64,000 nucleotides of DNA from Actinopolymorpha pittospori (GTDB taxonomy: Bacteria > Actinomycetota > Actinomycetes > Propionibacteriales > Actinopolymorphaceae), in NCBI RefSeq assembly GCF_014873875.1, contig NZ_JADBEM010000001.1:8928001-8992000 (forward strand), in the 5' to 3' direction. How positions within the stretch are numbered: the first letter of the stretch is position 1; each line of letters opens with the position of its first letter. This document shows, piece after piece, positions 24,304 through 34,240 of the stretch. A program made the translations under genes and the position numbers. The notes beneath the pieces were generated by a model. It was not told the DNA's origin. It was given only the letters and a program-made list of their open reading frames with translations, and did no database searches.

Positions 24304-24442
24304 CCCGTCCCATGATTCCAGGCCGATCCGACAGCCGGTGGGAGGTCCACCCGGCTCCGCTTCGGGCCGCGCCGTTCCAGGCTCCGGTTCTTCCCGCGTA
24401 CGGGCCGAGCCGCGCAGGTCAGGCGGGACCGCCGGACAGCAA

Positions 24443-24474
24443 CGGTCGGCGTGACCAGAGGGTCACGCCGACCG
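24443..24474. terminator. Hairpin terminator between mycoredoxin and uvrD2
   Basis: A perfect 14-base-pair stem (24443-24456 with 24461-24474) and a four-base loop. On the minus strand it is followed by TTGCTG. It lies 19 bases after the mycoredoxin stop, so uvrD2 is probably transcribed separately. Confidence 0.8.
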
Positions 24475-24492
24475 GTTGTCGTCGCCCGACCG

Positions 24493-24735
24493 TCAGACGC
24501 CGAGCTTCTCCTTGACCTGGGCGAGCGAGGGGTTCGTCAGCGCCGAACCGTCCGGGAAAACCACGGTCGGGACGGTCTTGTTGCCGTCGTTCACCTTCGC
24601 CACCAGGTCGGCCGCCTCGGTGTGCTGCTCGATGTCGACCTCGTTGTACGGGATGCCCGCACGGTCCAGCTGCCCCTTCAGGCGCCGGCAGTAACCACAC
24701 CACGGCGTGGAGTACATCGTGATCGTGTTCGACAT
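24493..24735 (-). CDS. mrx1: Mycoredoxin (glutaredoxin-like, CGYC)
   Basis: An 80-residue glutaredoxin-fold protein with active site WCGYC in MYSTPWCGYCRRLKGQL, the cis-proline in TVPTVVFPDGS and the C-terminal NPSLAQVKEKL helix. The CGYC motif and size match actinobacterial mycoredoxin-1, which reduces mycothiol mixed disulfides in the cytosol. AAGGA stands before the ATG. It is adjacent to uvrD2, as in mycobacteria (Rv3198A). Confidence 0.95.
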   Translation of the reverse strand: MSNTITMYSTPWCGYCRRLKGQLDRAGIPYNEVDIEQHTEAADLVAKVNDGNKTVPTVVFPDGSALTNPSLAQVKEKLGV

Positions 24736-25215
24736 CGGAATCCTTCCCAGTGATCGTGACCGGTGGTGCGCCGGTGATCGTGTCCGCGCAGTCTTCAACC
24801 GCGAAGGTTCGTTACTTCTTCCCGTCCGCCGATCTTGGGCACATGGCGGGCAACCACCGCCACCATTGTCGATGGTCACCCATCGGAGCAGAAAGGCGGA
24901 CAGGGCGACACAGGCCGACCGAGGGCCGGGGCACGCCCAGCGGGAGGGACAGGTGGTCAGGTGGGAGGGCGGCAGGTCGACCCACGCATCGCCACGCCCA
25001 CCGTTCCCAGGCGCGCGTTCCTACTCGTAGTGAGCTTCGGGTGGGAGGCCGTAAGGCCACGCCGGGGACGAACGCCCGTACGGTCCTCTCCGCGATCACG
25101 CCTTCCTGGAACGTAGGTGAGCTGGACGAGACACCACTTCATATCCCACACCTCGACGTGATCTGTCTGTCGATGGCGACACTTGGAGCCACCTCCTCGG
25201 CGAAGGGATCCCACC
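24736..25215. other. 480 bases without a supported gene
   Basis: Open frames exist on both strands, but none combines a ribosome site, family resemblance and a normal composition. I see no strong hairpin, tandem repeat or clear promoter. It presumably holds the divergent promoters of mrx1 and the acetyltransferase gene. Confidence 0.5.
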
Positions 25216-25779
25216 GTGTACCCGACCGGACCGACGTACGCGCTCGCCCTCCTCACCGCGCCCGAGGAGGTCGAACCCGTGGTGCCCGAGATCATCGACG
25301 TCTACCGCGCGGCGTTCGGCGCACCGGGGTACGACGAGACCGAGGAGACGGTCGCGCACTTCGGCCACGAGCAGCTGCCGCGGCACGTGCGGCGCGAGGG
25401 ATTCCGGCTCGTTCTCGCCCGCGCCGCCGACGGCCGGGCGGTGGGCTTCGGCTACGGACACACCGGCCGACCTGGGCAGTGGTGGTGCGACCGGATGCGG
25501 GACAGGTTGCCCACCGAGATCGCGGACACCTGGCTGGGCGGACACTTCGAGGTGGTCGAACTCGGCGTCCGGCCGGAGGCGCAACGGCGCGGGATCGGGG
25601 CGGCCCTGCACGACGCGCTACTCGCGGATCTCCCCCACGACCGGGCGCTCCTCACCACCTGGCGCGACGACCGCCCGGCGCGGCGCCTCTACCTGCGCAA
25701 GGGCTGGCGGCCGCTGGCCGACATCGTGGAGGACGACGCGAGCCTGTTGGGCGTGCGGCTGCCGACGCACCCACGCTGA
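25216..25779 (+). CDS. GNAT family N-acetyltransferase
   Basis: A 187-residue acetyltransferase. The acetyl-CoA motif is ELGVRPEAQRRGIGAALHDALL (R-x-x-G-x-G/A), followed by RPARRLYLRKGWRPL, the typical strand and helix at the C-terminus. The N-terminal half (YDETEETVAHFGHEQLPRH) is variable and would set substrate choice, which is unknown. The GTG at 25216 follows AAGGGA; an upstream frame has no ribosome site. It converges on nudC with 15 bases between. Confidence 0.88.
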   Translation: MYPTGPTYALALLTAPEEVEPVVPEIIDVYRAAFGAPGYDETEETVAHFGHEQLPRHVRREGFRLVLARAADGRAVGFGYGHTGRPGQWWCDRMRDRLPTEIADTWLGGHFEVVELGVRPEAQRRGIGAALHDALLADLPHDRALLTTWRDDRPARRLYLRKGWRPLADIVEDDASLLGVRLPTHPR

Positions 25780-25794
25780 GCGCGGGTGGCCCGG

Positions 25795-26718
25795 CTACCA
25801 GGAACCAGGCAGCTCCGCGCCGTACCACGTCTCGATCAGTCGGCGCGCGATCGACACCGCGCCGGGGAGCAGGAGTTCGCCGGAGTCGACCTTCGCGCGA
25901 AGGTCCTCGCGGGACAGCCACATGGCCTCGGCGATCTCCTCCTCGTCGACCTTGATCTGCGTGCTCGTCGCCCGCGCGAAGAACCCGAGCATCAGGCTGG
26001 AGGGGAAGGGCCAGGGCTGGCTGCCGGCGTACTCCGGGTCGACCACGTCGATCCCGGTCTCCTCGTGCACCTCGCGGGCCACCGCGTGCTCGAGGGGCTC
26101 GCCCGGCTCCACGAATCCGGCCAGGGTGGAGAACCTCCCCACCGGCCAGCTCGGCTGCCGGCCGAGCAGGCACCGGTCGGCGTCGTCGGTGACGAGCACG
26201 ATGATCGCCGGGTCGGTCCGCGGGAAGTGCTGGGCGCCGCAGGACGGGCAACGTCGGACATGCCCGCCATCAGTGGACAGGGTGGGTGTTCCGCACCGCG
26301 AGCAACACGGGTGGGCCGCATGCCAGTTGATCAGTGCCATGGCGTGGACGAAGACGCCCGCGTCGCGGTCGGACAGCGTGCCGCCGGCCTCGCGAAGACC
26401 GGCCCGGGTGGCGTCGCCGCTGTCGACCCCGACATCCGCTCGTTCCGGGATCGACACCACGAAGTACGGCGTTCCGTCGTCCTCCAGGCCGAGGAAGTAG
26501 CACTCGTCCGGCTGCTTCCCGGTCTCGTCGAGGTCGGCCGGTGAGGCGTAGACCAGCGCGGTCCCGTCGTCGGTCACCGGAGCCTTGCCGTCGACGAGGA
26601 CGAGGACCCGGGCACGTGGATCGGCCCACCGCTGCTTGACCCACTCCGGGTCCCGGCGACGCTCGGTCGCACGGTCGAGGGTGGCGCGGGCGAGGGCGAG
26701 GGAGGAAAGGCGGGGCAC
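25795..26718 (-). CDS. nudC: NAD(+) diphosphatase / RNA decapping hydrolase NudC
   Basis: A 307-residue Nudix enzyme that cleaves NADH to NMNH and AMP and can remove NAD caps from RNA. It has an N-terminal domain, a zinc ribbon (CCSRCGTP...RRCPSCGA), the Nudix box GFVEPGEPLEHAVAREVHEETG and the NudC-specific motif SQPWPFPSSLM. The zinc ribbon, Nudix box and SQPWPFPxS in this order make the assignment firm. It follows mycoredoxin/uvrD2 as in the mycobacterial order. Confidence 0.95.
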   Translation of the reverse strand: MPRLSSLALARATLDRATERRRDPEWVKQRWADPRARVLVLVDGKAPVTDDGTALVYASPADLDETGKQPDECYFLGLEDDGTPYFVVSIPERADVGVDSGDATRAGLREAGGTLSDRDAGVFVHAMALINWHAAHPCCSRCGTPTLSTDGGHVRRCPSCGAQHFPRTDPAIIVLVTDDADRCLLGRQPSWPVGRFSTLAGFVEPGEPLEHAVAREVHEETGIDVVDPEYAGSQPWPFPSSLMLGFFARATSTQIKVDEEEIAEAMWLSREDLRAKVDSGELLLPGAVSIARRLIETWYGAELPGSW

Positions 26719-26827
26719 GGTGTGCCACTGTAACCGCCGCGCCGGGGTGGGATCGGGCTCCGGACCGGAGTGCGGTCAGGTTCGCCCGTATCGGCCGTGC
26801 TGCGCACACTCTGACAGGATCGCGCCC

Positions 26828-27532
26828 ATGAGCACCCACATCGGCGCGGCACCCGGGCAGGTCGCCGACACCGTCCTGTTGCCAGGGGACCCACTCCGCG
26901 CCCAGTGGATCGCGCAGACCTACCTGCGCGACGTCGAGTGCTACTCCAGCGTCCGCAACATGCTCGGTTTCACCGGCACCTACGGCGACAGGCGGATCTC
27001 GGTGCAGGGCACCGGAATGGGACACCCGTCCCTCGCGATCTACGCTACCGAGCTCATGGCGGACTACGGCGTCCGCACCCTGGTCCGGGTCGGCTCCTGC
27101 GGCGCACTGAGCGAGCGGCTCGCCGTCCGCGACGTCGTGCTCGCCATCACCGCCTCGACCGACTCCGCGATGAACCGCATCCGGTTCGAGGGCTTCGACT
27201 ACGCACCGGCCGCCGACTTCGGGTTGCTGCGTACGGCGGCGGACGTGGCGCGGGAGCGGGAGCTTCCGATCCACGTCGCCGGGGTGGCCTCGATCGACTC
27301 GTTCTACTCCGACCGGCCCGAACTCCTGCTCCGGTTGGCCGACTACGGCGTGGTCGCGGTCGACATGGAGACCAACATGCTCTACACCCTCGCGGCGAAG
27401 TTCGACGCCCGGGCGCTCACGGTCCTGACCGTCAGCGACCACATCCGAACCGGCGAGGCGACCACCGCGCAGGAGCGCGAGCGGACCTTCACCGCGATGG
27501 CCGAACTGGCGCTCGAGACCGTCACCGCGTAG
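26828..27532 (+). CDS. deoD: Purine-nucleoside phosphorylase, DeoD type
   Basis: A 234-residue hexameric-type phosphorylase that splits purine nucleosides with phosphate. Motifs are VLLPGDPLRAQWIA (phosphate site), GTGMGHPSLAIYATEL, VRVGSCGAL, the ribose-binding VAVDMETNMLYTLA and TVSDHIRTGE, where the Asp is the purine-binding general acid of DeoD enzymes. The ATG at 26828 is preceded by AGGA. It is divergent from nudC. A role in nucleoside salvage is well supported. Confidence 0.94.
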   Translation: MSTHIGAAPGQVADTVLLPGDPLRAQWIAQTYLRDVECYSSVRNMLGFTGTYGDRRISVQGTGMGHPSLAIYATELMADYGVRTLVRVGSCGALSERLAVRDVVLAITASTDSAMNRIRFEGFDYAPAADFGLLRTAADVARERELPIHVAGVASIDSFYSDRPELLLRLADYGVVAVDMETNMLYTLAAKFDARALTVLTVSDHIRTGEATTAQERERTFTAMAELALETVTA

Positions 27533-27733
27533 CCGGACGCGCTCCGAACCGGCCACGGCCGACTACTCGCCGGGTTTCCCCGCTCTCCCTTTGTGTCAAC
27601 TTTTCGGAAAGGGCAGGACGAACCGGTACGAGTCAGGACTACTCTTCCTGCGCTGCGACGATCTCCCACGCTCGGACCCGCGCCTGCTCCCGGCTCCCGG
27701 GTCTGACCCGACGCCTCATGAAGGAGGCACGGC

Positions 27734-30655
27734 ATGCGTTCAGCTTCATCGCGTCGTCCCGCTCGCGGAAGACGCCGGGTCCTGCTGGCGGCCGGAGCGG
27801 CTGGCGCGCTGCTCACCGCGGGCATGGTGCCCACGGCAAGCGCTCTCGCGTCAGCGCCGGACGCCGGTCCGGCCCGCTCCCCGGCCGCGACGACGGGCAG
27901 GGACACCGGTCCGGGCGACAAGCCGGCGTTCTACGACGCACGCACCGAGCCCGCCGTCAAGGCGACGCTGGAACGCCGGGCCGCGACGTTCGCCGCCGGT
28001 CCCGGTGTCCGCGACCTCCGCCGCTCGCTCGGCACCGAGGGCATCGTCGACATCGACGGCCTCACCGGCACGCCGCGCCAGGTGGCCCGGACCGACGGGT
28101 TTCTGACCGGCCCGAGCAGGGCCGCCGCGAAGACCATCGCCCTCTCCTACGTCAGGGCCCACGCGGCGGCGTTCCGGTTGTCGGGTGCCGACATCGACCG
28201 GCTCCAGCTGCGCCAGGACTACGTCGACGTCGAGGGCACCCACCACCTGTCGTTCGTCCAGAGCGTCGGCGGCGTCACGGTGTTCGGCAACGGCGTGAAG
28301 GCGCACGTCGCCAGGGACGGCCGGCTCATCTCGCTGGACGGTGCGCCGGTGGCCGGGCTGCCGAGCGCTCTGACCGGCCTGGACAAGCCCACTCTCACCG
28401 CCGAGCGGGCCCGCCGCGCCGCCATCGAGGACGTCTTCGGTACGCCGAAGGCCGCGACCGCCGGCCCGGGCAAGGGCGCGAGCAAGGTCACCGAGTTCTC
28501 CGACGGTGCCCAGGCCAAGCTCGTGGTCTTCACCACGACCGCCGGACCGCGGCTCGCCTGGCAGACGATCACCTCGCCGGGCCGCACCCAGATGTATCTG
28601 CACGTGGTGGACGCCGCCTCCGGCCGGGTGATGTACCGGCGCGACCTCGTGCAGCACGACCGGGCGCAGGTCGTCGACAACTACCCGGGCGCGCCCCGCG
28701 GCGGAACGTTCCGCACCGTCGACCTGCCGGCCAGGTGGCTCCCGGCGAACTCCTCCCGGCTCGCCGGCAACGTCGCGCACGTCTACACCGACGCCAACGA
28801 CAACGACACGGCGCAGCCGGCCGAGGAGGTCGCACCGAGCGGGAAGCGCTCCTTCACCTTCCCGCTCCAGACCTTCGCCCTCGGCGGCGACTGCGCGGCG
28901 GCCTTCCCCTGCACGTGGGACCCGGCCGCCCCGAACTCCTGGCAGGTCAACCGCAGGCAGGACGGCGTTCAGCTCTTCTACTTCATCGGGACGTACCACG
29001 ACCACCTCGCCGCCAAGCCGATCGGCTTCACCCGGGCGGCCGGCAACTTCGAGGCGGTCGACGACGACGCGGTGCAGGGCGAGAACCTCGACGGCGCCAA
29101 CACCGCGCAGGGCCTCCCCGACCCGCTGCACATCGACAACGCCAACTTCGCCACGCCGCCCGACGGCATGCAGCCGCGGATGCAGATGTACCTGTGGCGG
29201 CTCCCCGGTGACCCGAGCGATCCGTTCCTCGCCGCGAGCGGGGCGAACGACGCCGGCATCGTCTACCACGAGTACACCCACGGCCTGTCCAACCGGCTGG
29301 TCGTCGACGCGGACGGCGTCTCCACGCTCGGCAACGTCCAGGCCGGCTCGATGGGCGAGGCCTGGAGCGACTGGTACGCCATGGACTTCCTGGTCGACGA
29401 CGGTCTGGTGAAGGACACCAGCGCACCCGGTGAGGTACGTGTCGGCCAGTACGTCGGACACGGCACCGACCTCATCCGCAGCCAGCCGCTCGACTGCCCG
29501 GTGGGCAGCACGTCGCCGAAGTGCCCTGGCACCCCGGAGACCGGTCCGGGCGGCTACACCTACGGCGACTTCGGCGTGATCGGCGGCGGTCCGGAGGTGC
29601 ACGCGGACGGCGAGATCTGGGCCTCCACCCTCTGGGACCTGCGAGCCAAGCTCGGCTCGAAGCTGAGCGAGTCGCTGGTCACCCGCGCCATGGAGCTCTC
29701 GCCCGCCAACCCGTCCTTCCTCGACATGCGCAACTCGATCCTGCAGGCCGACCTGGTGGTCAACAAGGGCAAGGCGCACGCGTCGATCTGGAAGGTCTTC
29801 GCCGGGCGCGGCATGGGCTACTTCGCCGGATCGCTCGACGGTGACGACTCCGCTCCGGTCGAGGACTTCTCGCTGCCGCCGCGGCCGGGCACCCCGACCG
29901 GCACCCTCACCGGCATGGTCACCGACACCGACACCGGCGCGCCGGTAGCGGGCGCGACCGTGGCGTTCGGTGGACACAACTCCTTCGCCGGTGACTACGC
30001 GGCCGTCACCGCGGCCGACGGCTCTTACAGCATCCCGGGCATCTTCGCCGGCACCTACCCGAAGGTGTTCGCGCAGGGCGCGGGATACGACCGGGTGACG
30101 CATACGGTCTCGGTCGGTTCGAACGGCGCGAGCGCCGACTGGGAGATCCGTCGCGACTGGGCGGCCCTTGCCGGCGGTAGCCAGGTGACGGACGCCAACG
30201 GCGTCGACTTCACCGACTTCGGGTGCGGACCGGCGGGGATGTTCGACCAGTCCCAGGGCAACGGGTGGTCGACCGACGCCTTACCAGGAACGCCGGCGAG
30301 CTCGATCGACCCGAGGTTCGTGGTGGTGCGGTTGCCGCGGGCGGTGGACATCGCCGACCTGGCCATCAACCCCACGGCGACCTGCGGCGACGGGTTGAGC
30401 GCCTCGGCCGGTGACTACCGGGTCGAGACCTCGGCCGACGGGACCACCTGGACGACCGCGGCCGAGGGCCACTTCGGGCTGGCCCACCGCAACCGGATGA
30501 ACGTCGTACCGCTCTCGGCCGGCACCGCCGACGTGCGGTTCGTCCGCTACACGATGCTCGGCACCCAGCTCGCCGAGTCGGGCGGCACGTGTCCGGGCAA
30601 CTTCTCCGGCTGCGAGTTCGTCGACTCGGTGGAGCTCGCGGTCTATGGGAAATAG
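27734..30655 (+). CDS. Secreted M36 (fungalysin) metallopeptidase with C-terminal accessory domains
   Basis: A 973-residue exported protease. It has a signal peptide (basic start, VLLAAGAAGALLTAG core, cleavage near ALA-SA), an N-terminal FTP-type propeptide (to ~280), and a zincin domain with HEYTHGLSN (His512) and the third ligand in GEAWSDWY (Glu542). A carboxypeptidase-regulatory-like fold follows (GMVTDTDTGAPVAGATVAF), then a C-terminal discoidin-like domain. Fungalysins digest proteins such as elastin, keratin or collagen outside the cell. AAGGAGG stands seven bases before the ATG. It is monocistronic, followed by a hairpin. Confidence 0.93.
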   Translation: MRSASSRRPARGRRRVLLAAGAAGALLTAGMVPTASALASAPDAGPARSPAATTGRDTGPGDKPAFYDARTEPAVKATLERRAATFAAGPGVRDLRRSLGTEGIVDIDGLTGTPRQVARTDGFLTGPSRAAAKTIALSYVRAHAAAFRLSGADIDRLQLRQDYVDVEGTHHLSFVQSVGGVTVFGNGVKAHVARDGRLISLDGAPVAGLPSALTGLDKPTLTAERARRAAIEDVFGTPKAATAGPGKGASKVTEFSDGAQAKLVVFTTTAGPRLAWQTITSPGRTQMYLHVVDAASGRVMYRRDLVQHDRAQVVDNYPGAPRGGTFRTVDLPARWLPANSSRLAGNVAHVYTDANDNDTAQPAEEVAPSGKRSFTFPLQTFALGGDCAAAFPCTWDPAAPNSWQVNRRQDGVQLFYFIGTYHDHLAAKPIGFTRAAGNFEAVDDDAVQGENLDGANTAQGLPDPLHIDNANFATPPDGMQPRMQMYLWRLPGDPSDPFLAASGANDAGIVYHEYTHGLSNRLVVDADGVSTLGNVQAGSMGEAWSDWYAMDFLVDDGLVKDTSAPGEVRVGQYVGHGTDLIRSQPLDCPVGSTSPKCPGTPETGPGGYTYGDFGVIGGGPEVHADGEIWASTLWDLRAKLGSKLSESLVTRAMELSPANPSFLDMRNSILQADLVVNKGKAHASIWKVFAGRGMGYFAGSLDGDDSAPVEDFSLPPRPGTPTGTLTGMVTDTDTGAPVAGATVAFGGHNSFAGDYAAVTAADGSYSIPGIFAGTYPKVFAQGAGYDRVTHTVSVGSNGASADWEIRRDWAALAGGSQVTDANGVDFTDFGCGPAGMFDQSQGNGWSTDALPGTPASSIDPRFVVVRLPRAVDIADLAINPTATCGDGLSASAGDYRVETSADGTTWTTAAEGHFGLAHRNRMNVVPLSAGTADVRFVRYTMLGTQLAESGGTCPGNFSGCEFVDSVELAVYGK

Positions 30656-30708
30656 GGGCCGTCGCCGAGGCGGCAGCTGATCGGGTTCCGATCGGCACCT
30701 GATCGAGG

Positions 30709-30743
30709 AGGGGTACCGGCCAGGACGACTGACCGGTACCCCT
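30709..30743. terminator. Hairpin after the M36 peptidase gene
   Basis: A perfect 11-base-pair stem (30709-30719 with 30733-30743) and a 13-base loop, about 54 bases after the stop. There is no T run, so termination efficiency is uncertain. Confidence 0.6.
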
Positions 30744-30823
30744 CACTCATGCCCCGGTCGCTCAGGCCTGGCACCGACGGGCGAGGCCAAGGTCAGCGGC
30801 ACTCAGCTCAGCGCCGGTCGCGA

Positions 30824-30970
30824 TCAACAGCCGTCCAGGTCGAGGACGACGAGCAGGGCGTAGTCGGTGTCGAAGAGCACGCCCTCTCGTCTCATGGGGA
30901 CCGCGACCCAGCGTTCGCGGTGCGTTTCGTACCACAGCAGGTATTCGCGGGATCGGTCGAGACGGCGCAT
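30824..30970 (-). CDS. Small hypothetical protein
   Basis: A 48-residue frame with a well-composed sequence: MRRLDRSREYLLWYETHRER, then W, VAVPMRREG, VLFDTDYALLVVLDLDGC. The mixture of aromatic and acidic residues is unlike a random GC-rich shadow. The ribosome site (GGGGAA) is weak and rather distant. I recognise no family. It lies alone between the M36 peptidase terminator and the end of the transporter operon. Confidence 0.45.
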   Translation of the reverse strand: MRRLDRSREYLLWYETHRERWVAVPMRREGVLFDTDYALLVVLDLDGC

Positions 30971-31117
30971 GACGATGGCTATTCCCCGTCGGGAACACGG
31001 TCGCCCAACCCCGCAACGTCCGCGCACGGCATCGTCCGTGGTGCCCGCCGCCTGGACCGGCCGGCACCCGGACTTCGCGACACCGCGTTCGAACGTATGG
31101 TCGAATGCTAGGGGGTG

Positions 31118-31819
31118 TTACCGAGAAACCGGGGTCGACACGACGGCGCGAAGGTCACGAAGACGATGGGTCTGCGCCACCGCCACCAGCATGGGCACGA
31201 TGAGCACCAGGCCGGCGATCGAGACCACTCCGACGAGCAGGAACATCCCGGCCAGCAGCCAGGTGCCAATCGTCCGCTCCGGGTGGCGCCACACCAACCT
31301 GGCCGCCTCCGCCGCCAATCGTCCGGGTGGGAGGGCAGGGTCCGCGACGAACAGCGGACCCCAGTACGTCGCGCACACCGACCAGACCAGGACCGCGAGC
31401 GTCAACACGGTCACCAGCGGCGCGAGACCCGCGGCCGTCGCCGCCACCGCCGCCCAGACCAGAACGCCGAACGTTCCGTAGAGGGGCGCGAGCGTCCGCA
31501 GGCTGGCCGCGCCCAACTCCCGGGCGAGCTCGCGGGCCAGCCCGACGTCGATGTGCTGGCCCTCGCATGCCTCGCGGGCGAGCCCGAACAACACCGCCGT
31601 CGCCAGTGGGAGCAGCGTGGCGCTGACCAGGCCGAGGACGATCCGCAGCCAGCCCGCCAGCTCGGGGAACCCGAGAGCCACCACACCCGGCGCGAGAACG
31701 AGGGCCCAGCCGACGTTGGCGACGACCAGGCGTTCGACCTGGTCCGCGATGGTCGCGAACGCCGCCCAGGCCGGCCGCCGGGGTTCGTCGCGCGGGCTCG
31801 TGTCATCCAGGAACGGCAT
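31118..31819 (-). CDS. YesL-like (DUF624) integral membrane protein
   Basis: A 233-residue protein with five to six hydrophobic helices (for example VGWALVLAPGVVALGF, GLVSATLLPLATAVLFGLA, LVTVLTLAVLVWSVCATYW and LLAGMFLLVGVVSIAGLVLIV). The layout resembles YesL/DUF624 proteins, which accompany carbohydrate ABC transporters in Firmicutes and actinobacteria; their role is unknown. The ATG at 31819 has GGGAGGA ahead and overlaps the end of the ABC ATPase gene by 17 bases. It is the last gene of the operon. Confidence 0.75.
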   Translation of the reverse strand: MPFLDDTSPRDEPRRPAWAAFATIADQVERLVVANVGWALVLAPGVVALGFPELAGWLRIVLGLVSATLLPLATAVLFGLAREACEGQHIDVGLARELARELGAASLRTLAPLYGTFGVLVWAAVAATAAGLAPLVTVLTLAVLVWSVCATYWGPLFVADPALPPGRLAAEAARLVWRHPERTIGTWLLAGMFLLVGVVSIAGLVLIVPMLVAVAQTHRLRDLRAVVSTPVSR

Positions 31820-33086
31820 CGGTCCTCCCGTCGTCGCCACGACCGGCACCAGCACCGTTGTCGACGGGGCCGATCATCGCGCCCGGACCGACGGTGACGT
31901 CCGCGTCCTCGAGCAGCAGCGAGGCCCCGGTCTGCGCGTCGAACAGGTGCACCTTGCTCATGTCGATGGCGAGGGGCACCTCCTGGTCGATGTAGCTGGC
32001 CGGCAGCCGCACCTTGAACGTCGCCACGAAGTCCTGCGACTCCTCCTGCGGCAGACTGAGGTAGACGGTGCTGCCGCTCGACGTCGGCTCCACCAGGTTG
32101 ACGACGCCGTGCACGGTGTTCTCCTCGGTGACCTCGAACGGCGCCATCCGCGGCACGTGCAGGTGTTCCGGGCGTACCCCCACCTTGACCGGTCGGTCCA
32201 GGTGGAGCCGCGCCCGCGCGGTCATGCTCGGGTGCAGGTGGAGCCGCAGGCCGCCGCCCTCGGCGACCACGCCTTCGCCGTCGGCACGCAACCGCATGTC
32301 GAACAGGTTGATGCTCGGCGTACCGATGAAGTACGCGACGAACAGGTTGTGCGGGTGGTCGTAGAGCTCGGGCCCGGTGCCGATCTGCTGGATCTGGCCG
32401 GCGTTCATCACCGCGATCCGGTCCCCGAGCGCCATCGCCTCGGACTGGTCGTGGGTGACGTAGACGGTCGGACTGCGCTTCTCCCGGTGCAGGGTGAGAA
32501 TGTCCTCCCGCGCCTGGTAGCGCAGCTGCGCGTCGAGGTTGGACAGCGGCTCGTCGTAGAGGTACAGCGACGCGTCCCGCACCATCGCCCGCGACAGCGC
32601 CACCCGCTGCCGTTCACCACCGGACAGCTGCCGCGGCTTGCGGGCGAGCAGATGCTCGATCCGGAACGTCCGCGCCGCCGCCGGAACGCGTTCGCGGACC
32701 TGCGCCCGGGGGGTGCGCCGTGACCGCAAGCCGTAGGCGATGTTCTCGAAGACCGTGAGGTGCGGGAGGATCGCGTAGTCCTGGAAGACCATCGCGATGT
32801 TGCGATCCCGCGGCCGGATCTCGTTGACCACCCGCTCGCCGAACCTGATCTGCCCCGCCGAGGCCGGCTCGAGTCCAGCCAGCAGCCGCAACGTCGTCGT
32901 CTTGCCACAGCCGGAGGGTCCGACGAGGACCAGCAGCTCGCCCTCGTCGATCCCGAAGCTCACCCGGTCGACGGCGCGCTTCTCCCCGAACTGCTTCACC
33001 AGGTTGTCGACCACGATCGCCTGCACAGCGCCACCCTTCGTCGCCCCTGCCGGGTCTGCCGTTCGTCCTTGCTCCGATGAGCTCAT
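31803..33086 (-). CDS. Sugar ABC transporter ATP-binding protein (MalK/UgpC type), copy 1
   Basis: A 427-residue ATPase: Walker A GPSGCGKTTT, Q-loop VFQDYAILPH, signature LSGGERQRVALSRAM, Walker B LYLYDEPLSNLDAQLR and switch His VYVTHDQSEAMALG. The C-terminal part has TOBE-like segments (VGVRPEHLHV, ASYIDQEVPLAIDM). This places it in the CUT1 (MalK) family. The ATG follows GGAGGAG. It is the third ATPase gene in the operon, where one usually suffices. Its closeness to copy 2 (22 bases) suggests a functional pair. Confidence 0.93.
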   Translation of the reverse strand: MSSSEQGRTADPAGATKGGAVQAIVVDNLVKQFGEKRAVDRVSFGIDEGELLVLVGPSGCGKTTTLRLLAGLEPASAGQIRFGERVVNEIRPRDRNIAMVFQDYAILPHLTVFENIAYGLRSRRTPRAQVRERVPAAARTFRIEHLLARKPRQLSGGERQRVALSRAMVRDASLYLYDEPLSNLDAQLRYQAREDILTLHREKRSPTVYVTHDQSEAMALGDRIAVMNAGQIQQIGTGPELYDHPHNLFVAYFIGTPSINLFDMRLRADGEGVVAEGGGLRLHLHPSMTARARLHLDRPVKVGVRPEHLHVPRMAPFEVTEENTVHGVVNLVEPTSSGSTVYLSLPQEESQDFVATFKVRLPASYIDQEVPLAIDMSKVHLFDAQTGASLLLEDADVTVGPGAMIGPVDNGAGAGRGDDGRTDAVPG

Positions 33087-33108
33087 CGACTCCTCCTCCA
33101 CGGGGTCA

Positions 33109-34230
<1,122 letters not shown>

Positions 34231-34240
34231 CGTCAACCCC

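Noticed and set aside
27851..30103. 750-codon minus-strand frame opposite the M36 peptidase
   Set aside because: Composition is that of a GC-rich shadow and the opposite strand has a complete, well-marked protease with signal peptide and zinc motif.
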